A stretch of 45,329 bases of DNA from Globisporangium splendens. Lineage: Eukaryota > Oomycota > Peronosporomycetes > Pythiales > Pythiaceae. Below the pieces are notes generated by a model that was not told the DNA's origin, did no database searches, and saw only the letters and a list, made by a program, of their open reading frames with translations. Positions 1 to 8,678 of the stretch are shown one piece after another. How positions within the stretch are numbered: position 1 is the first letter of the stretch; each line of letters starts with the position of its first letter. A program made the translations under genes and the position numbers. The stretch spans positions 1 to 45,329 of the forward strand of contig VFIW01000179.1 of assembly GCA_006386115.1 (NCBI GenBank), read 5' to 3'.

Positions 1-966
1 TCTTCTTATGAGTGGTCGGCGCTGGAGCGGATGCGAAACGTCATCGGGGAGGCTGCTGTAATCAGCCTACTACGATCGGCGTCTCCTGAAGACCAGAAGA
101 ACGCTGCGGTCAGTTTCATGCACCACGAGATTATTGAATCTCGAAAGCAGGTCGCAACCCCTGTTTCGTCCTTCAGGACGGTGCCGCTGAAGCTGGACGT
201 GTCTCCGTATCGTGGCGGAGAGAACGAGCCTCTTTCGAGATGGTTCGTCGAGTTGGATGCAGCTATCACTGCAAGACAACTTCGTGACCCAATGCAGCGA
301 GTGTTGTTCGCGATGCCCAACCTTGCGGGTCGTGCAAAGAGCTGGGCTTATGGGAAGCGTTTGTCGGATCCAAACTGCTTCTACAGCTACGAAGACTTCA
401 AGGCAGAGCTCAAGGCAGCGTTTGAACCACCGCAGAGTGAGTTCCGTGCGCGTGCCGAGTTCCTCAAGCTTCGCCAAGGCCGTTTCGATCTGCACTCGTA
501 TGCACAACGAGCGCGCTTCCTGGTCTCAAGCATCGTGGACGAGCCGATTGACGTTCCAGCGCAAGTCGTGACGTTCATGACTGGTCTGAACGACGGGCCA
601 ATCCGGAACCAATTGTTCCGTGAGTATCCCAAGACGCTGGACGAAGCCATCAGCCGTGCGATGCAAGAAGAGTTCAGCATCAAGCAAGCCAAGTTCCAAG
701 GGTTTCCGTCAAGGCCACCAAGACAAGCGAATGTCGCGCACGATGGTCCAGAGCCTATGGACATCTCGTACATTTCCACGCCTGGAAATGAACGTCCTCG
801 CAACGATGGAAAATGTTTCCGTTGTGGGAAGTCGGGTCACTTCGCTCGGAACTGCAAAGTGTCTTTGCCTGACCGGCAAACGACACAGGGCTCGCGCTCG
901 AACAACTACGGTCGCGGCCGTGGGTTCGATCGTTCCCAACGTTCAAAAAACGGGAACGACCAGTAG
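1..966 (+). CDS. gag: Gag polyprotein, 5' end beyond window
   Basis: Structural capsid/nucleocapsid protein of the retroelement. The frame is open back to base 1, so the first visible ATG (31) need not be the start. The central part fits the retrotransposon gag capsid family (WFVELDAA, the NLAGRAKSWAYG region, then FKAELKAAFEP). A CCHC zinc knuckle, CFRCGKSGHFARNC (C-x2-C-x4-H-x4-C), sits near residue 265 counted from ATG 31, followed by an Arg/Gly/Asn-rich tail. The frame ends at TAG 964-966, inside the stem of a -1 frameshift signal, so Gag would be the main product and Gag-Pol the minor one. Confidence 0.9.
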   Translation, partial: SSYEWSALERMRNVIGEAAVISLLRSASPEDQKNAAVSFMHHEIIESRKQVATPVSSFRTVPLKLDVSPYRGGENEPLSRWFVELDAAITARQLRDPMQRVLFAMPNLAGRAKSWAYGKRLSDPNCFYSYEDFKAELKAAFEPPQSEFRARAEFLKLRQGRFDLHSYAQRARFLVSSIVDEPIDVPAQVVTFMTGLNDGPIRNQLFREYPKTLDEAISRAMQEEFSIKQAKFQGFPSRPPRQANVAHDGPEPMDISYISTPGNERPRNDGKCFRCGKSGHFARNCKVSLPDRQTTQGSRSNNYGRGRGFDRSQRSKNGNDQ

Positions 967-985
967 GGGCGGGGCCTCCTACTGG
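945..985 (+). promoter_or_regulatory. -1 programmed ribosomal frameshift signal (gag-pol)
   Basis: The zero-frame codons TCA AAA AAC contain the heptamer A AAA AAC (945-951), a canonical X XXY YYZ slippery site. After an 8-nt spacer comes a hairpin: left arm 960-969, right arm 976-985, core pairs CCAGTAGG with CCTACTGG plus a G.T and a G-C pair, and a 6-nt loop. The gag stop codon (964-966) lies in the left arm. Slipping back one base enters the pol frame, which is open from here through 1002 to 3920. Frame, spacer and stem are read directly; function is inferred. Confidence 0.82.
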
Positions 986-3920
986 GCTCGAAAAGAGGAC
1001 TGTGTTTGTGGATACACAGTACTCTGGCCCCAATGTGCATGATGCACATGCAGTTTCCACGAGGGAGAACAGTGTCAGTCAAACGTCGAGTTTGATCGTT
1101 CTCAAAGTTCATGTAGACGGTATTGCAACGCCTCTACGTGCTTTGGTTGACACTGGTGCGTCGAGCAATTTTGTTCGAAATGAAGCGGTCGCCAAGCATA
1201 AAGTACCAATGCCTGATGCGAATGAAGAGAAGAGGATGCTTATCCGGTTGGCCAACGGGTCAACTGTGAAGATGCCGAAGCGCGTGGTGCGCTTGGCAAT
1301 CAAGTGTGAAGATTTCCGAGGTGAAGACGAGTTCATTTTACTCGACCTCGATGACAAGTTTGATCTGATTCTGGGCATGCCATGGTTAAAGCGTTATCAA
1401 CCTAGCATTGACTGGATGAAGATGAAGATCTCCGTTGACAAGTCACGTGATGTTGACTTGTGCTGCACAACAACGGATGAAGTGGTATGGGTGTACACAT
1501 CTGTGGAAGAGATCCCGGATGACCCTCGTGATATTGCGGTGTGCGATGGCCCCCCATGTTCACGAGCGGCACCCATCTTGAAGAAGACTACTGGAGGTGG
1601 AGCAGTCAGGCGCCAGAAAAAGACTGTCTCCTTTGCCATCGACCCCATGGATGAGGCGATGTGCGTGGAAGAAACGAATGGGAAAAGAGCCGAAGAGCCA
1701 TCCCGAGAGAAGAAGAAGAAGACCAGCAAGAAGAGTGTCCCATGTGCCCCTGATCAAGGTACAAGTCAAGGTGACGAAGGAAGTGTCCAAGCACAAGACA
1801 TTTCAAGCGAGTTTGCGAATATCGCGGTCTACAATGAAGATGGTGACGTGGATGTAATCCGTCACGTGAAGATTGAAAATCCTCCAAGCTCTGTTGAAGA
1901 GTTGATTTCCTTGCCATGGATGAGCAAGAAGACGCTGAAGCGTAGCCTAGCGAAAGGCGAAATTTCGCAGGTCTGCATGATCGTCGATGTTGACGACGCA
2001 GAAGACATCAACACGGTATCAGCAACGGAGGCTGAAGTGTTCGATGAGAAGACACGGAAGGAAAGGTTCGAGGAGCAGTCATGGGACGCTCTCAAGAAGA
2101 ACCCCGTGTATGAACTTGTCAAGGAATATGAGGACATATTCCCAGACAAGGTGCCGGACGAACTGCCATTCGATAGAGGCGTTCGTCATGAGATTGATGT
2201 ACTTCCTGGCACGAAGTATTGTATCACACGGCAGTGGCCGTTGCCAAGAGAACAAGTCGTTGCGATCGACGAGTTCTTTGCGCAACGTGCTAAGGCTGGT
2301 CACATGCGAGAGAGCAAGTCTCCACATTGTAGCCCAACCTTCTGTGTGAAGAAGGCAACTGGTGGTTGGCGCATCGTCCACGCTTTCAACAAGCTGAACG
2401 ACGCTACCATTCCAGCCCAAACTCCGGTTCCACGCAAGGACATGATCCTTGATGGAATGGTTGGCATTACTGTCTTCAGTGCTATCGATCTGAAAGATGG
2501 ATTCTATCAGATTCGAATGCGCGAAGACGATGTTCCACTAACCGCAGTGAGTACCCCGAGTGGTATGCTGTGGGAATGGTTAGTGATGCCACAGGGACTG
2601 AAGAACGCTCCTGCGACTTTCAATAGGATGGTCACGAATCTACTTCGTCCATTGAGAGGGTTTGCACCGAGTTACTTTGACGATATATTCGTTCATAGTA
2701 AAACCACGGGTGAAAAGTCTGACGTTGATGTTCATCTTGACCATCTCCGTCAAGTCTTTCAGGTCATGCGAGAGAACAAGCTCTACGCTAACCTGAAGAA
2801 GTGCATATTCTTTGCACAAGAGATCCCCGTTCTCGGCTGCTTTGTGGGAAAGCATGGCGTTCGAGTTGATCCGGAGAAGGTCAAAACTATTGACGATTGG
2901 CCTGTGCCTCAGAATGTCAAACAGCTGAGACAATGGTTGGGTTTGGCCAACTACTTGCACAAGTACACGCGCAATTATGCAGCGTTGGTGCAACCCCTCA
3001 CACAGCTCCTGAAGAAGGACATTGAGTGGGAGTGGTCCAGTGACCATCAAATGGCATTTGCCGAAGTCAAGAGGAGTCTGCGAGAAGCTCCCGTGCTGGC
3101 AATTGCAAACCACGACAAGCCTTTTCATGTGGTTTGCGATGCAAGCGACTATGCCATCGGTTGCGCCTTGATGCAACACGATGATGAGGGTCATGAGCGA
3201 GTTGTGTCGTATCAGTCACGACAACTCCGACCCGCAGAACGGAACTACCCAGTCCATGACAAAGAACTTCTGGCGATGAAGTATTCTTTGGTCAAGTTCC
3301 GTGTGTATCTGCTTGGCGAGGAGCGCTTTGCTATCTACACTGACCACGCATCTCTGCGTACGGCAGTAAAGACTCCTCATTTGTCGCAAAGAATGGCGAG
3401 ATGGTTCTCCTTCTTTGCAGAGTACAACTTTGTTGTACACTACAAGCCAGGCAAGACGAACATCTTAGCCGATGCGCTTTCAAGACGTCCGGACTACGAT
3501 CCGAAGACCAAGAGTGAAGACACGGACGGAGCGTGTCGACTCTGTGAAGACATTCAAGCGATCGCAGTGCAAGCAACGACTACAGTGCGAGAAGAGATCG
3601 TCGAAGGGTACAAGTCTGACGAAACATGTCAGGACTTGTTGAAGTGGACCCTTCCGACAAAGCACTGCAAGGTCTTCCGTCGCGCACAAGATCGCGAGTT
3701 CACCGCTCCTGAGTACACAATAGGTTGTTGTACTATGCGGTCGAACAAGGGGATACAGCAAGGGTTGTTGTTCCCAACGACGAAGGTCTGCGTCATCGAC
3801 TCTTGTATGAGTACCATGACAGTCCTTTGGGTGGCCATCTCGGACGTGAGAAAACGTTTCTCAGTCTTTCCCGGGATTACTACTGGCCACACATGTACAC
3901 GTGGGTTAGCAAGTATGTGA
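951..3920 (+). CDS. pol: Pol: aspartic protease, reverse transcriptase, RNase H
   Basis: Read in the -1 frame relative to gag; no ATG is needed if entered by frameshifting. The protease active site ALVDTGASS lies near 1140-1165. The RT has the fingers/palm motifs of Ty3/Gypsy and the catalytic YFDD box (YFDDIFVHS, about 2673-2700). RNase H follows with CDASDYAIGCAL (about 3136-3171) and the TDH..L segment near 3340, then the tether and SRRPDY. A Lys/Glu-rich spacer lies between protease and RT. Real Pol reading ends near 3712: past that the frame yields non-homologous residues to a stop at 3920, while integrase continues one frame over. Confidence 0.9.
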   Translation, partial: RERPVGAGPPTGLEKRTVFVDTQYSGPNVHDAHAVSTRENSVSQTSSLIVLKVHVDGIATPLRALVDTGASSNFVRNEAVAKHKVPMPDANEEKRMLIRLANGSTVKMPKRVVRLAIKCEDFRGEDEFILLDLDDKFDLILGMPWLKRYQPSIDWMKMKISVDKSRDVDLCCTTTDEVVWVYTSVEEIPDDPRDIAVCDGPPCSRAAPILKKTTGGGAVRRQKKTVSFAIDPMDEAMCVEETNGKRAEEPSREKKKKTSKKSVPCAPDQGTSQGDEGSVQAQDISSEFANIAVYNEDGDVDVIRHVKIENPPSSVEELISLPWMSKKTLKRSLAKGEISQVCMIVDVDDAEDINTVSATEAEVFDEKTRKERFEEQSWDALKKNPVYELVKEYEDIFPDKVPDELPFDRGVRHEIDVLPGTKYCITRQWPLPREQVVAIDEFFAQRAKAGHMRESKSPHCSPTFCVKKATGGWRIVHAFNKLNDATIPAQTPVPRKDMILDGMVGITVFSAIDLKDGFYQIRMREDDVPLTAVSTPSGMLWEWLVMPQGLKNAPATFNRMVTNLLRPLRGFAPSYFDDIFVHSKTTGEKSDVDVHLDHLRQVFQVMRENKLYANLKKCIFFAQEIPVLGCFVGKHGVRVDPEKVKTIDDWPVPQNVKQLRQWLGLANYLHKYTRNYAALVQPLTQLLKKDIEWEWSSDHQMAFAEVKRSLREAPVLAIANHDKPFHVVCDASDYAIGCALMQHDDEGHERVVSYQSRQLRPAERNYPVHDKELLAMKYSLVKFRVYLLGEERFAIYTDHASLRTAVKTPHLSQRMARWFSFFAEYNFVVHYKPGKTNILADALSRRPDYDPKTKSEDTDGACRLCEDIQAIAVQATTTVREEIVEGYKSDETCQDLLKWTLPTKHCKVFRRAQDREFTAPEYTIGCCTMRSNKGIQQGLLFPTTKVCVIDSCMSTMTVLWVAISDVRKRFSVFPGITTGHTCTRGLASM

Positions 3921-5149
3921 GGACTTGCGAGATCTGCCAACGAGTGAAACCTTCTGGTTCCACTCAGGCCACACTTCGTTCATTACCTGTCCCTTCGGAC
4001 AGTTGGAAGTCTGTGAGTATGGATTTCATATTCGGACTTCCACGTGACAAACACAGACGCAATGGCATCCTTGTGTTTGTGGACCGATTCAGCAAGATGG
4101 TCCATCTTGCGCCTGTTTCGGACAAGATCTCTGCTGAGAAGACTGCCAAGATCTTTGTAGACGTCGTATTCCGTCTACACGGACTACCAGTCGAGATCGT
4201 GTCTGACCGTGACACCCGTTTCACGTCCAAGTTCTGGCGTGCACTGTTCGGACTTCTGGACGCCAAGTTGCCCATGTCAACAGCAGCACACCCAGAGACA
4301 GGTGGTCAAACTGAACGAGTGAATCGTGTCCTGGAAGACGTGTTGCGCAGTTATGCGACGTCTTTCAAAGAGTGGAGTGAGTTTCTCCCTCTTGCCGAGT
4401 TTGCGTTGAACAACTCCACGCATGTCTCGACGGGTCACTCTCCATTTTATGTGAACTATGGCATTCATCCCCGAGTGCCTGCTTCCATAATGGGTGAGGT
4501 CTCTACCTTAAGTGGGGGAGGGACTACGGCTAAAGGCAATAAGCCGCAGTCGTCGTATGACCTGAATGCTGTTGCCGAGTTAAAAGCCAACTTTGACTCG
4601 ATGAAAACCCTCAACGACATCACTAGTCGTGAGGAACAGCAAGTCGATGACTTTGTTGTGAGGAGACAAGCCGTTGTGAGGTTTGTTCGAGACGCAATCG
4701 TGAAGGCTCAGGATCTGCAAAAGGAACAAGCAGACAAGAGCGGAAGGAAGAACAAGCAAGTGTATAAGATCAATGATCTTGTATTACTTAGCACGGCGAA
4801 CCTGCCTGAACATGCAGTGTCCAACTTGGGAAGCTCCAAGCTTCTGCCAAGGTTCATCGGACCGTTCAAGGTAGTGAAATGCAATGGCGATGCCTACACG
4901 CTAGACATACCTACACGCATGCGTCTACACCCTACATTTTATGTGGGTAGACTAAAGCCTTACCTTCCAAGTGGATCAGCTGATCCTACGAGATCTTCCG
5001 CAAACGATCGAGCTGATCTTGAAGACTCTCCACTTGATTGCGAAGAGCAAACAGCTCATCGCTTTGGAGATTCTTCTCGGCGTAAAGGCGCTGAAGCACA
5101 TCGAAGGACTCCTCCTTCACAGCTTCCAGCACGAGAAGGCGCGAGTTAA
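3725..5149 (+). CDS. pol: Pol C-terminal part: integrase, shifted frame
   Basis: Integrase of the same element. It shows an HHCC zinc-binding N-terminal domain (H..H then CEIC), a DDE core with DFIFGLP, DRDTRFTSKFW and HPETGGQTERVNR, and a GPY/F-type module (IGPFKVV, about 4857) ending at GRLKPYLP. It lies in frame 2 while RT-RNase H is in frame 3. Homologous-looking sequence resumes at about 3713-3725 (LLYYAVEQ), so one base appears lost just upstream. No slippery heptamer is seen there, so this is more likely a mutation or error than programmed shifting. Residues after GSADP (about 4986 on) match no integrase feature and are antisense to the coiled-coil ORF. Confidence 0.85.
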   Translation: MLYYAVEQGDTARVVVPNDEGLRHRLLYEYHDSPLGGHLGREKTFLSLSRDYYWPHMYTWVSKYVRTCEICQRVKPSGSTQATLRSLPVPSDSWKSVSMDFIFGLPRDKHRRNGILVFVDRFSKMVHLAPVSDKISAEKTAKIFVDVVFRLHGLPVEIVSDRDTRFTSKFWRALFGLLDAKLPMSTAAHPETGGQTERVNRVLEDVLRSYATSFKEWSEFLPLAEFALNNSTHVSTGHSPFYVNYGIHPRVPASIMGEVSTLSGGGTTAKGNKPQSSYDLNAVAELKANFDSMKTLNDITSREEQQVDDFVVRRQAVVRFVRDAIVKAQDLQKEQADKSGRKNKQVYKINDLVLLSTANLPEHAVSNLGSSKLLPRFIGPFKVVKCNGDAYTLDIPTRMRLHPTFYVGRLKPYLPSGSADPTRSSANDRADLEDSPLDCEEQTAHRFGDSSRRKGAEAHRRTPPSQLPAREGAS

Positions 5150-6146
5150 ACTCCTTGCGGAGTACCTCAAGAGCCGTCCCTGCCTCTTCCACAGAGCGCA
5201 GTAGACGTTCGTGATGCATTTCACGAGCCTTCTCAGCCTTTTGGAGTCGCTCAAGTTCGCCCTGGACTTGCTCGAACCGTTGCTCGAAACGGGACTCCAA
5301 AGCCAGATACTGGGCGGGACCAAAGGTCAGCGAGTCGATCCGCGACTCCTGCTCCTTCACTTGGTCCTCGAGGCTCTCGCACCGATCCGAAAGGATCGCA
5401 TCGCGAACTTCCAGTGTCTCAATCTGAGCGCGATGAGCACTCTTCCACTTCCAGAGTCGCTCAATCGTTTTCGCGTTCAGCCCCACCCCCGTTGTTAGAC
5501 TCTCAGGGAGAGCATCGCTGGGTGGTTGAGTCGATTGTTGATCATGAGGATCGACCGACTCGTGGGAAGAAGCGGTTGAGTCCTCAACGCTTCTACAGAG
5601 TTCGGTGGCGTGGATATCCACCGAGCTCGGACACGTGGGAGCCACGGCAGACGATGGAGTCTGATGTTCCCGACGTGGTCCGCAGCTACGAGAACCGCTT
5701 GTAGCGTCGCCAGGGGCGACACTACGACGACCAGAGCTGGGATTCGCTCTGTCGTCAGCAGGAGTTCTTCTTTGGGCACGAGCGTTGCCGCGACGAAGAA
5801 GACGCTCCATTTGGTTCTCGTTCTCAAGACGAACAAACGTTCGCCATGAGTCTCTCTGGGCTGCGATGGGTTGGTTCGGATCACGATTGTTGATCCGACG
5901 CCAACGGAAGAAACGTTCCATGTAGAACTCCTTGTCTCCATCTCGGTTGAGAATGGAGGTAACGTCAAAGAGTTCTGGAACCGTTCCCTGCCGCTTGGGC
6001 AAAGGACGTTCTTCATCTTGGTTCACTTGGTCACTTGGTCGCTTCATGGCCGATTGGAAAGTGAACTGCTCCGAAAGGCCTGCAAAAGTACGCAAGGTAC
6101 TTGTGACTTTAAGGAGGGGATGATGTAATGGGCTATACCTAGCCAT
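4986..6146 (-). CDS. Antisense ORF: N-terminal domain, linker, coiled coil
   Basis: A 386-codon ORF opposite to the element, running from inside the 3' LTR (ATG 6146) or, more plausibly, an ATG at 6047 just outside it, to a stop where integrase homology ends. Residues about 57-120 form a compact acidic/basic domain (VTSILNRDG..FYMERFFRWRR..DSWRTF) whose spacing recalls a chromodomain. Residues about 125-220 are a Ser/Pro/Thr-rich linker, and about 225-386 a long heptad-type coiled coil (IETLEVRDAIL, LESRFEQRFEQ). The linker is exactly the part opposite the sense chromodomain, so both strands could stay coding. I do not recognise the family. Expression would need an antisense promoter, perhaps in the LTR. 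Confidence 0.55.
   Translation of the reverse strand: MARYSPLHHPLLKVTSTLRTFAGLSEQFTFQSAMKRPSDQVNQDEERPLPKRQGTVPELFDVTSILNRDGDKEFYMERFFRWRRINNRDPNQPIAAQRDSWRTFVRLENENQMERLLRRGNARAQRRTPADDRANPSSGRRSVAPGDATSGSRSCGPRREHQTPSSAVAPTCPSSVDIHATELCRSVEDSTASSHESVDPHDQQSTQPPSDALPESLTTGVGLNAKTIERLWKWKSAHRAQIETLEVRDAILSDRCESLEDQVKEQESRIDSLTFGPAQYLALESRFEQRFEQVQGELERLQKAEKAREMHHERLLRSVEEAGTALEVLRKEFNSRLLVLEAVKEESFDVLQRLYAEKNLQSDELFALRNQVESLQDQLDRLRKIS
5414..5704 (+). CDS. Chromodomain segment of Pol, detached from integrase ORF
   Basis: The region from about 5503 to 5704 encodes a clear chromodomain (HRWVVESIVDHED, FYRVRWRGYP, DTWEP, then a C-terminal helix ending SYENRL and a stop). Such domains steer chromovirus integrase to chromatin. 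It is in the same frame as integrase but separated by stop codons after 5149, and has no ATG of its own (the open frame begins at a GTG). Either the copy is broken, or the two are joined by splicing: a GT at 4971 and an AG at 5497-5498 would remove 528 bases and join PYLP to the chromodomain in frame. The donor is weak, so this is only a hypothesis. Confidence 0.65.
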   Translation: MSQSERDEHSSTSRVAQSFSRSAPPPLLDSQGEHRWVVESIVDHEDRPTRGKKRLSPQRFYRVRWRGYPPSSDTWEPRQTMESDVPDVVRSYENRL

Positions 6147-6773
6147 TACATGAAGGTGGATCTGTCCTCAGATCTAGTGTGCCACACACCACCTTCAGTG
6201 TGCATTGTGGAGAGACAAATAACAAAGGGATTTAGGTACGACAGTTCCCACATGCACATGTGACGTCACCCCATGACGTCACGAGCGCTCTCTGTGCTGA
6301 TCAGCGCAGAATGTTGTTCACATGTACTAATCAGTACAGAGTGATGACATCCATGTACTAATCAAGTACTGAGTGATGGTTCCTACTTGGGAAACTGCAC
6401 TGGTGACGAGACCGACGTGTCTCTGCCACCTAAAGTGAGTGGCGCGATCCAATCACTTTGCAGGGAATTTTCCACAGGTCTTCAAGTTCAAGCTTCTCGA
6501 AGATCCCGTAGGTTCAACCTCAGTGTACCCTACGTTTTATATATCCGATTCATAGGTTTTATTGTGTATGTTTAGGTTTTAGTTATAAGCCTGTAGGATC
6601 CCTTGAGGTTCATTCGTAAGTAGCGACAGGAACCATAAGCATTTCAATTCAGTTGCAAATTTTCCTTCAAGTACTCAAGTCGTTCTTCTCTCCCTCCAAG
6701 TCGGGAGATCGCTTCCTCGTCGCACAAGCGTGTGTGCCGTGTTTGAGGGAGTGTTTGAATCAGCACTCTCACA
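6124..6773 (+). repeat. 3' long terminal repeat
   Basis: Starts TGTAATGG after the polypurine tract and ends ..CTCACA. The first 27 bases fold as a hairpin (TGTAATG with CATTACA, then GCTA with TAGC, one bulged G). Two perfect TGACGTCA boxes lie at 6261-6268 and 6274-6281. Three short palindromes follow: 6296-6305, 6324-6337 and 6355-6369, the last two in similar surroundings ending in GAGTGATG. Homologous copies are at 44299-44914 (same strand) and 44915 to about 45290 (inverted). Confidence 0.88.
6261..6281. promoter_or_regulatory. Pair of CRE/bZIP-type boxes in LTR
   Basis: Two copies of the palindrome TGACGTCA start 13 bases apart. The same pair with the same spacing is conserved in the LTR copy at 44436-44456, although flanking bases differ (ACCCC versus TCCC context). 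This octamer is the classic CREB/ATF-type bZIP site; use by an oomycete bZIP factor is inferred. Confidence 0.5.
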
Positions 6774-7186
6774 TGCGCTTGCCGATAGACACAACCAACT
6801 CACACACACATGGATAACTTCACCAGAGGTCAGCAAGAAACGATGCAGCGGTGGTTACAAACCTCTACTAAGCTCGGTATCCGTCAAAAGTCAGCTATTT
6901 GAAATCTGAAACCCCTCATTGAAAGTCGAGTGACCCTCCTTTAACACACTTACCCCTTTGTAAAATACTTTCTCCAAGTCTCCACCTTTTTCATAGCCTT
7001 TCTATCTTGCAAAAGTAGTACCGATATGCTGTTCGCTAGTTTGGAGTCTCATACCGGTTCCCCTTCGGTACTGGTCGGTCACTATACCGAGCCGCCTGCG
7101 CGACTGACTCGCTCCCCCTCTCCTTCGCACTTCACTTGCGCACCCTCCCCACCTTCGTTCGGCTGCGCACTTGACAGACGAAGAGT
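6774..7186. other. Intergenic, LTR to glycosyltransferase gene
   Basis: Starts with a CA-rich stretch (around 6800-6810). I see no ORF, RNA gene or convincing core promoter here. The region upstream of the ATG at 7187 is CT-rich (7100-7165) and probably holds the promoter and 5' leader. Confidence 0.6.
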
Positions 7187-8678
7187 ATGAACCAGCACCA
7201 GCCCTACGGCCGTGTGAGCGCGCGCGACCGCGACCGGCGCCGCCCTGCCGGCTGGGACCTGCGCTTCGGCGTGCTCATGATCTTCCCGCTCATCTGCCTC
7301 GTCGTCGTGCTCTACGAGTTCCTCTACCTGCAGCAGTACACGGCGACCGGCGCAGGTGCACAGGACGCGGCGCTTCAGGAGCGTAATGCGCGGCTCCGGC
7401 GAGACGACGAGCTGGTCGCGGCCTCCGCAGCGCCCAAGGGAATGAGGAGCGACGTGGCGACGAAGCCCGCGAGCATCGTCAACGGCCGACACACGATGAT
7501 CCTCATCGCGAACTACAGAGACTCCAAACGGTGCAAGCATGAGCGCTTTTGCTTATTTCTTCCATGTTTGCAAGGACACGCTTTGCTAATAAATGCATAT
7601 TTGTATGTGACCATAGGTGCTCGGAGACACTCAAGTCCATTTTCGACAACGCGATGTCGCCGGATCTGGTCAAGATCAGCATCTTTGACCAGATCTACGC
7701 CAAGGAAGGCGAGAAGCAGTGCGTCGAGGTGTTTTGCGAGCTTATGGGTGAGGCTGCGTGCCGACGCAAGCAGATCGTGTCGAGTCAGATCGACGCCAAG
7801 GACGCAAAGGTGAGCTTTACTGGTGCTACTCTAAATGCGCATTCTGCATAGTATGCGTGTTGCCTAGTTGAATCCCCACATGCTAACACTTTGGATGCAT
7901 TGGCGCATTCACCCCATAGGGTCCGACGGCCGCTCGCTACGAGACGGAGAAGGCGATTGCGGACGAGGACTTTTGCATGGCGATCGACTCGCACCTGGTG
8001 TTCATTAAGAACTGGGACGAGAAGGTCGTGGCGCAGTGGGAGTCGGTCGAGAACCCGAACGCGATCATCACGGTGTACCCCAAGTCCACGGAGCACATGG
8101 CCAGCATGGAGACGGACACGAACGTGCAGCTCATGTGCCACTCGCGCATTGAGTCGGAGGACATGGACTCGATGATCCAGTACGGCGCGCCCATCTGGCT
8201 ACAGAAGAGCAAGGTGCCCAAGCCGCGACTGATGTCGCAGCTGGCCGGCGGCTTCAACTTTGGCAACTGCAAGCAGGCTAAGGAGATCCGCAACGACCCG
8301 TACACGCCGTACCTATTCCACGGCGAGGAGTACTCGCGCGCGGCGCGGCTCTGGACCCACGGCTACGACTTCTACGTGCCGTCCGAGGACATCGTGTACC
8401 ACTGGTACGAGCCGCGCAAGGTCGTGTGGGAGCGCGACTGGGGCGAGCGCTACGTGATCCAGCAGGCGTCCAAGCGCCGCATCCGCTACGCGCTCGGTCT
8501 GCCCGTGACGAAGGAAGACTTTGACCGCACCGATCTCGACAAGTTCCGGTTGGGCACGAAGCGCACAATGACGCAGTGGATCAAGTTCTCGGGCATCAAC
8601 CCGCTCGCCAAGTACATCGGGACGGACGTGGAGCAGTTCAAGAACTGCGGCGTGCTGGAGTACGTGCCGTACGAATAA
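7187..8678 (+). CDS. GlcNAc-family glycosyltransferase, type II membrane protein
   Basis: Three exons: 7187-7530, 7617-7809 and 7920-8678, giving 431 residues. Introns are 86 and 110 bp, GT-AG, with branch-like TGCTAAT and TGCTAAC. Residues about 1-23 are a basic cytosolic tail, followed by one membrane anchor (LRFGVLMIFPLICLVVVLY) and a stem. The luminal part fits the GlcNAc transferase family (PF11397): ILIANYRD at the start of the catalytic domain, then SIFDQIY, a DxH metal-site motif in AIDSH, FGNC, and FHGEEYSRAARLWTHGYDF. Relatives add GlcNAc to proteins, as in Skp1 GlcNAc-transferase; the Golgi-type anchor here suggests a secretory-pathway acceptor. The exact acceptor cannot be told from sequence. 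Confidence 0.85.

Larger units (their letters stand above)
1..6773 (+). mobile_element. Ty3/Gypsy LTR retrotransposon, left end outside window
   Basis: The order gag, protease, reverse transcriptase, RNase H, integrase, chromodomain, polypurine tract, LTR is that of a Ty3/Gypsy chromovirus. The 5' LTR and primer-binding site lie outside the window. A purine tract (AAGGAGGGGATGA, 6111-6123) directly precedes the 3' LTR, which starts TGTAATGG at 6124. The LTR end is placed at 6773 (..CTCACA) by comparison with the inverted copy near 44.9 kb. This copy has a frame break between RNase H and integrase near 3712 and stop codons between integrase and chromodomain, so it is probably not autonomous as read. 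A long antisense ORF occupies 4986-6146. Confidence 0.93.
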
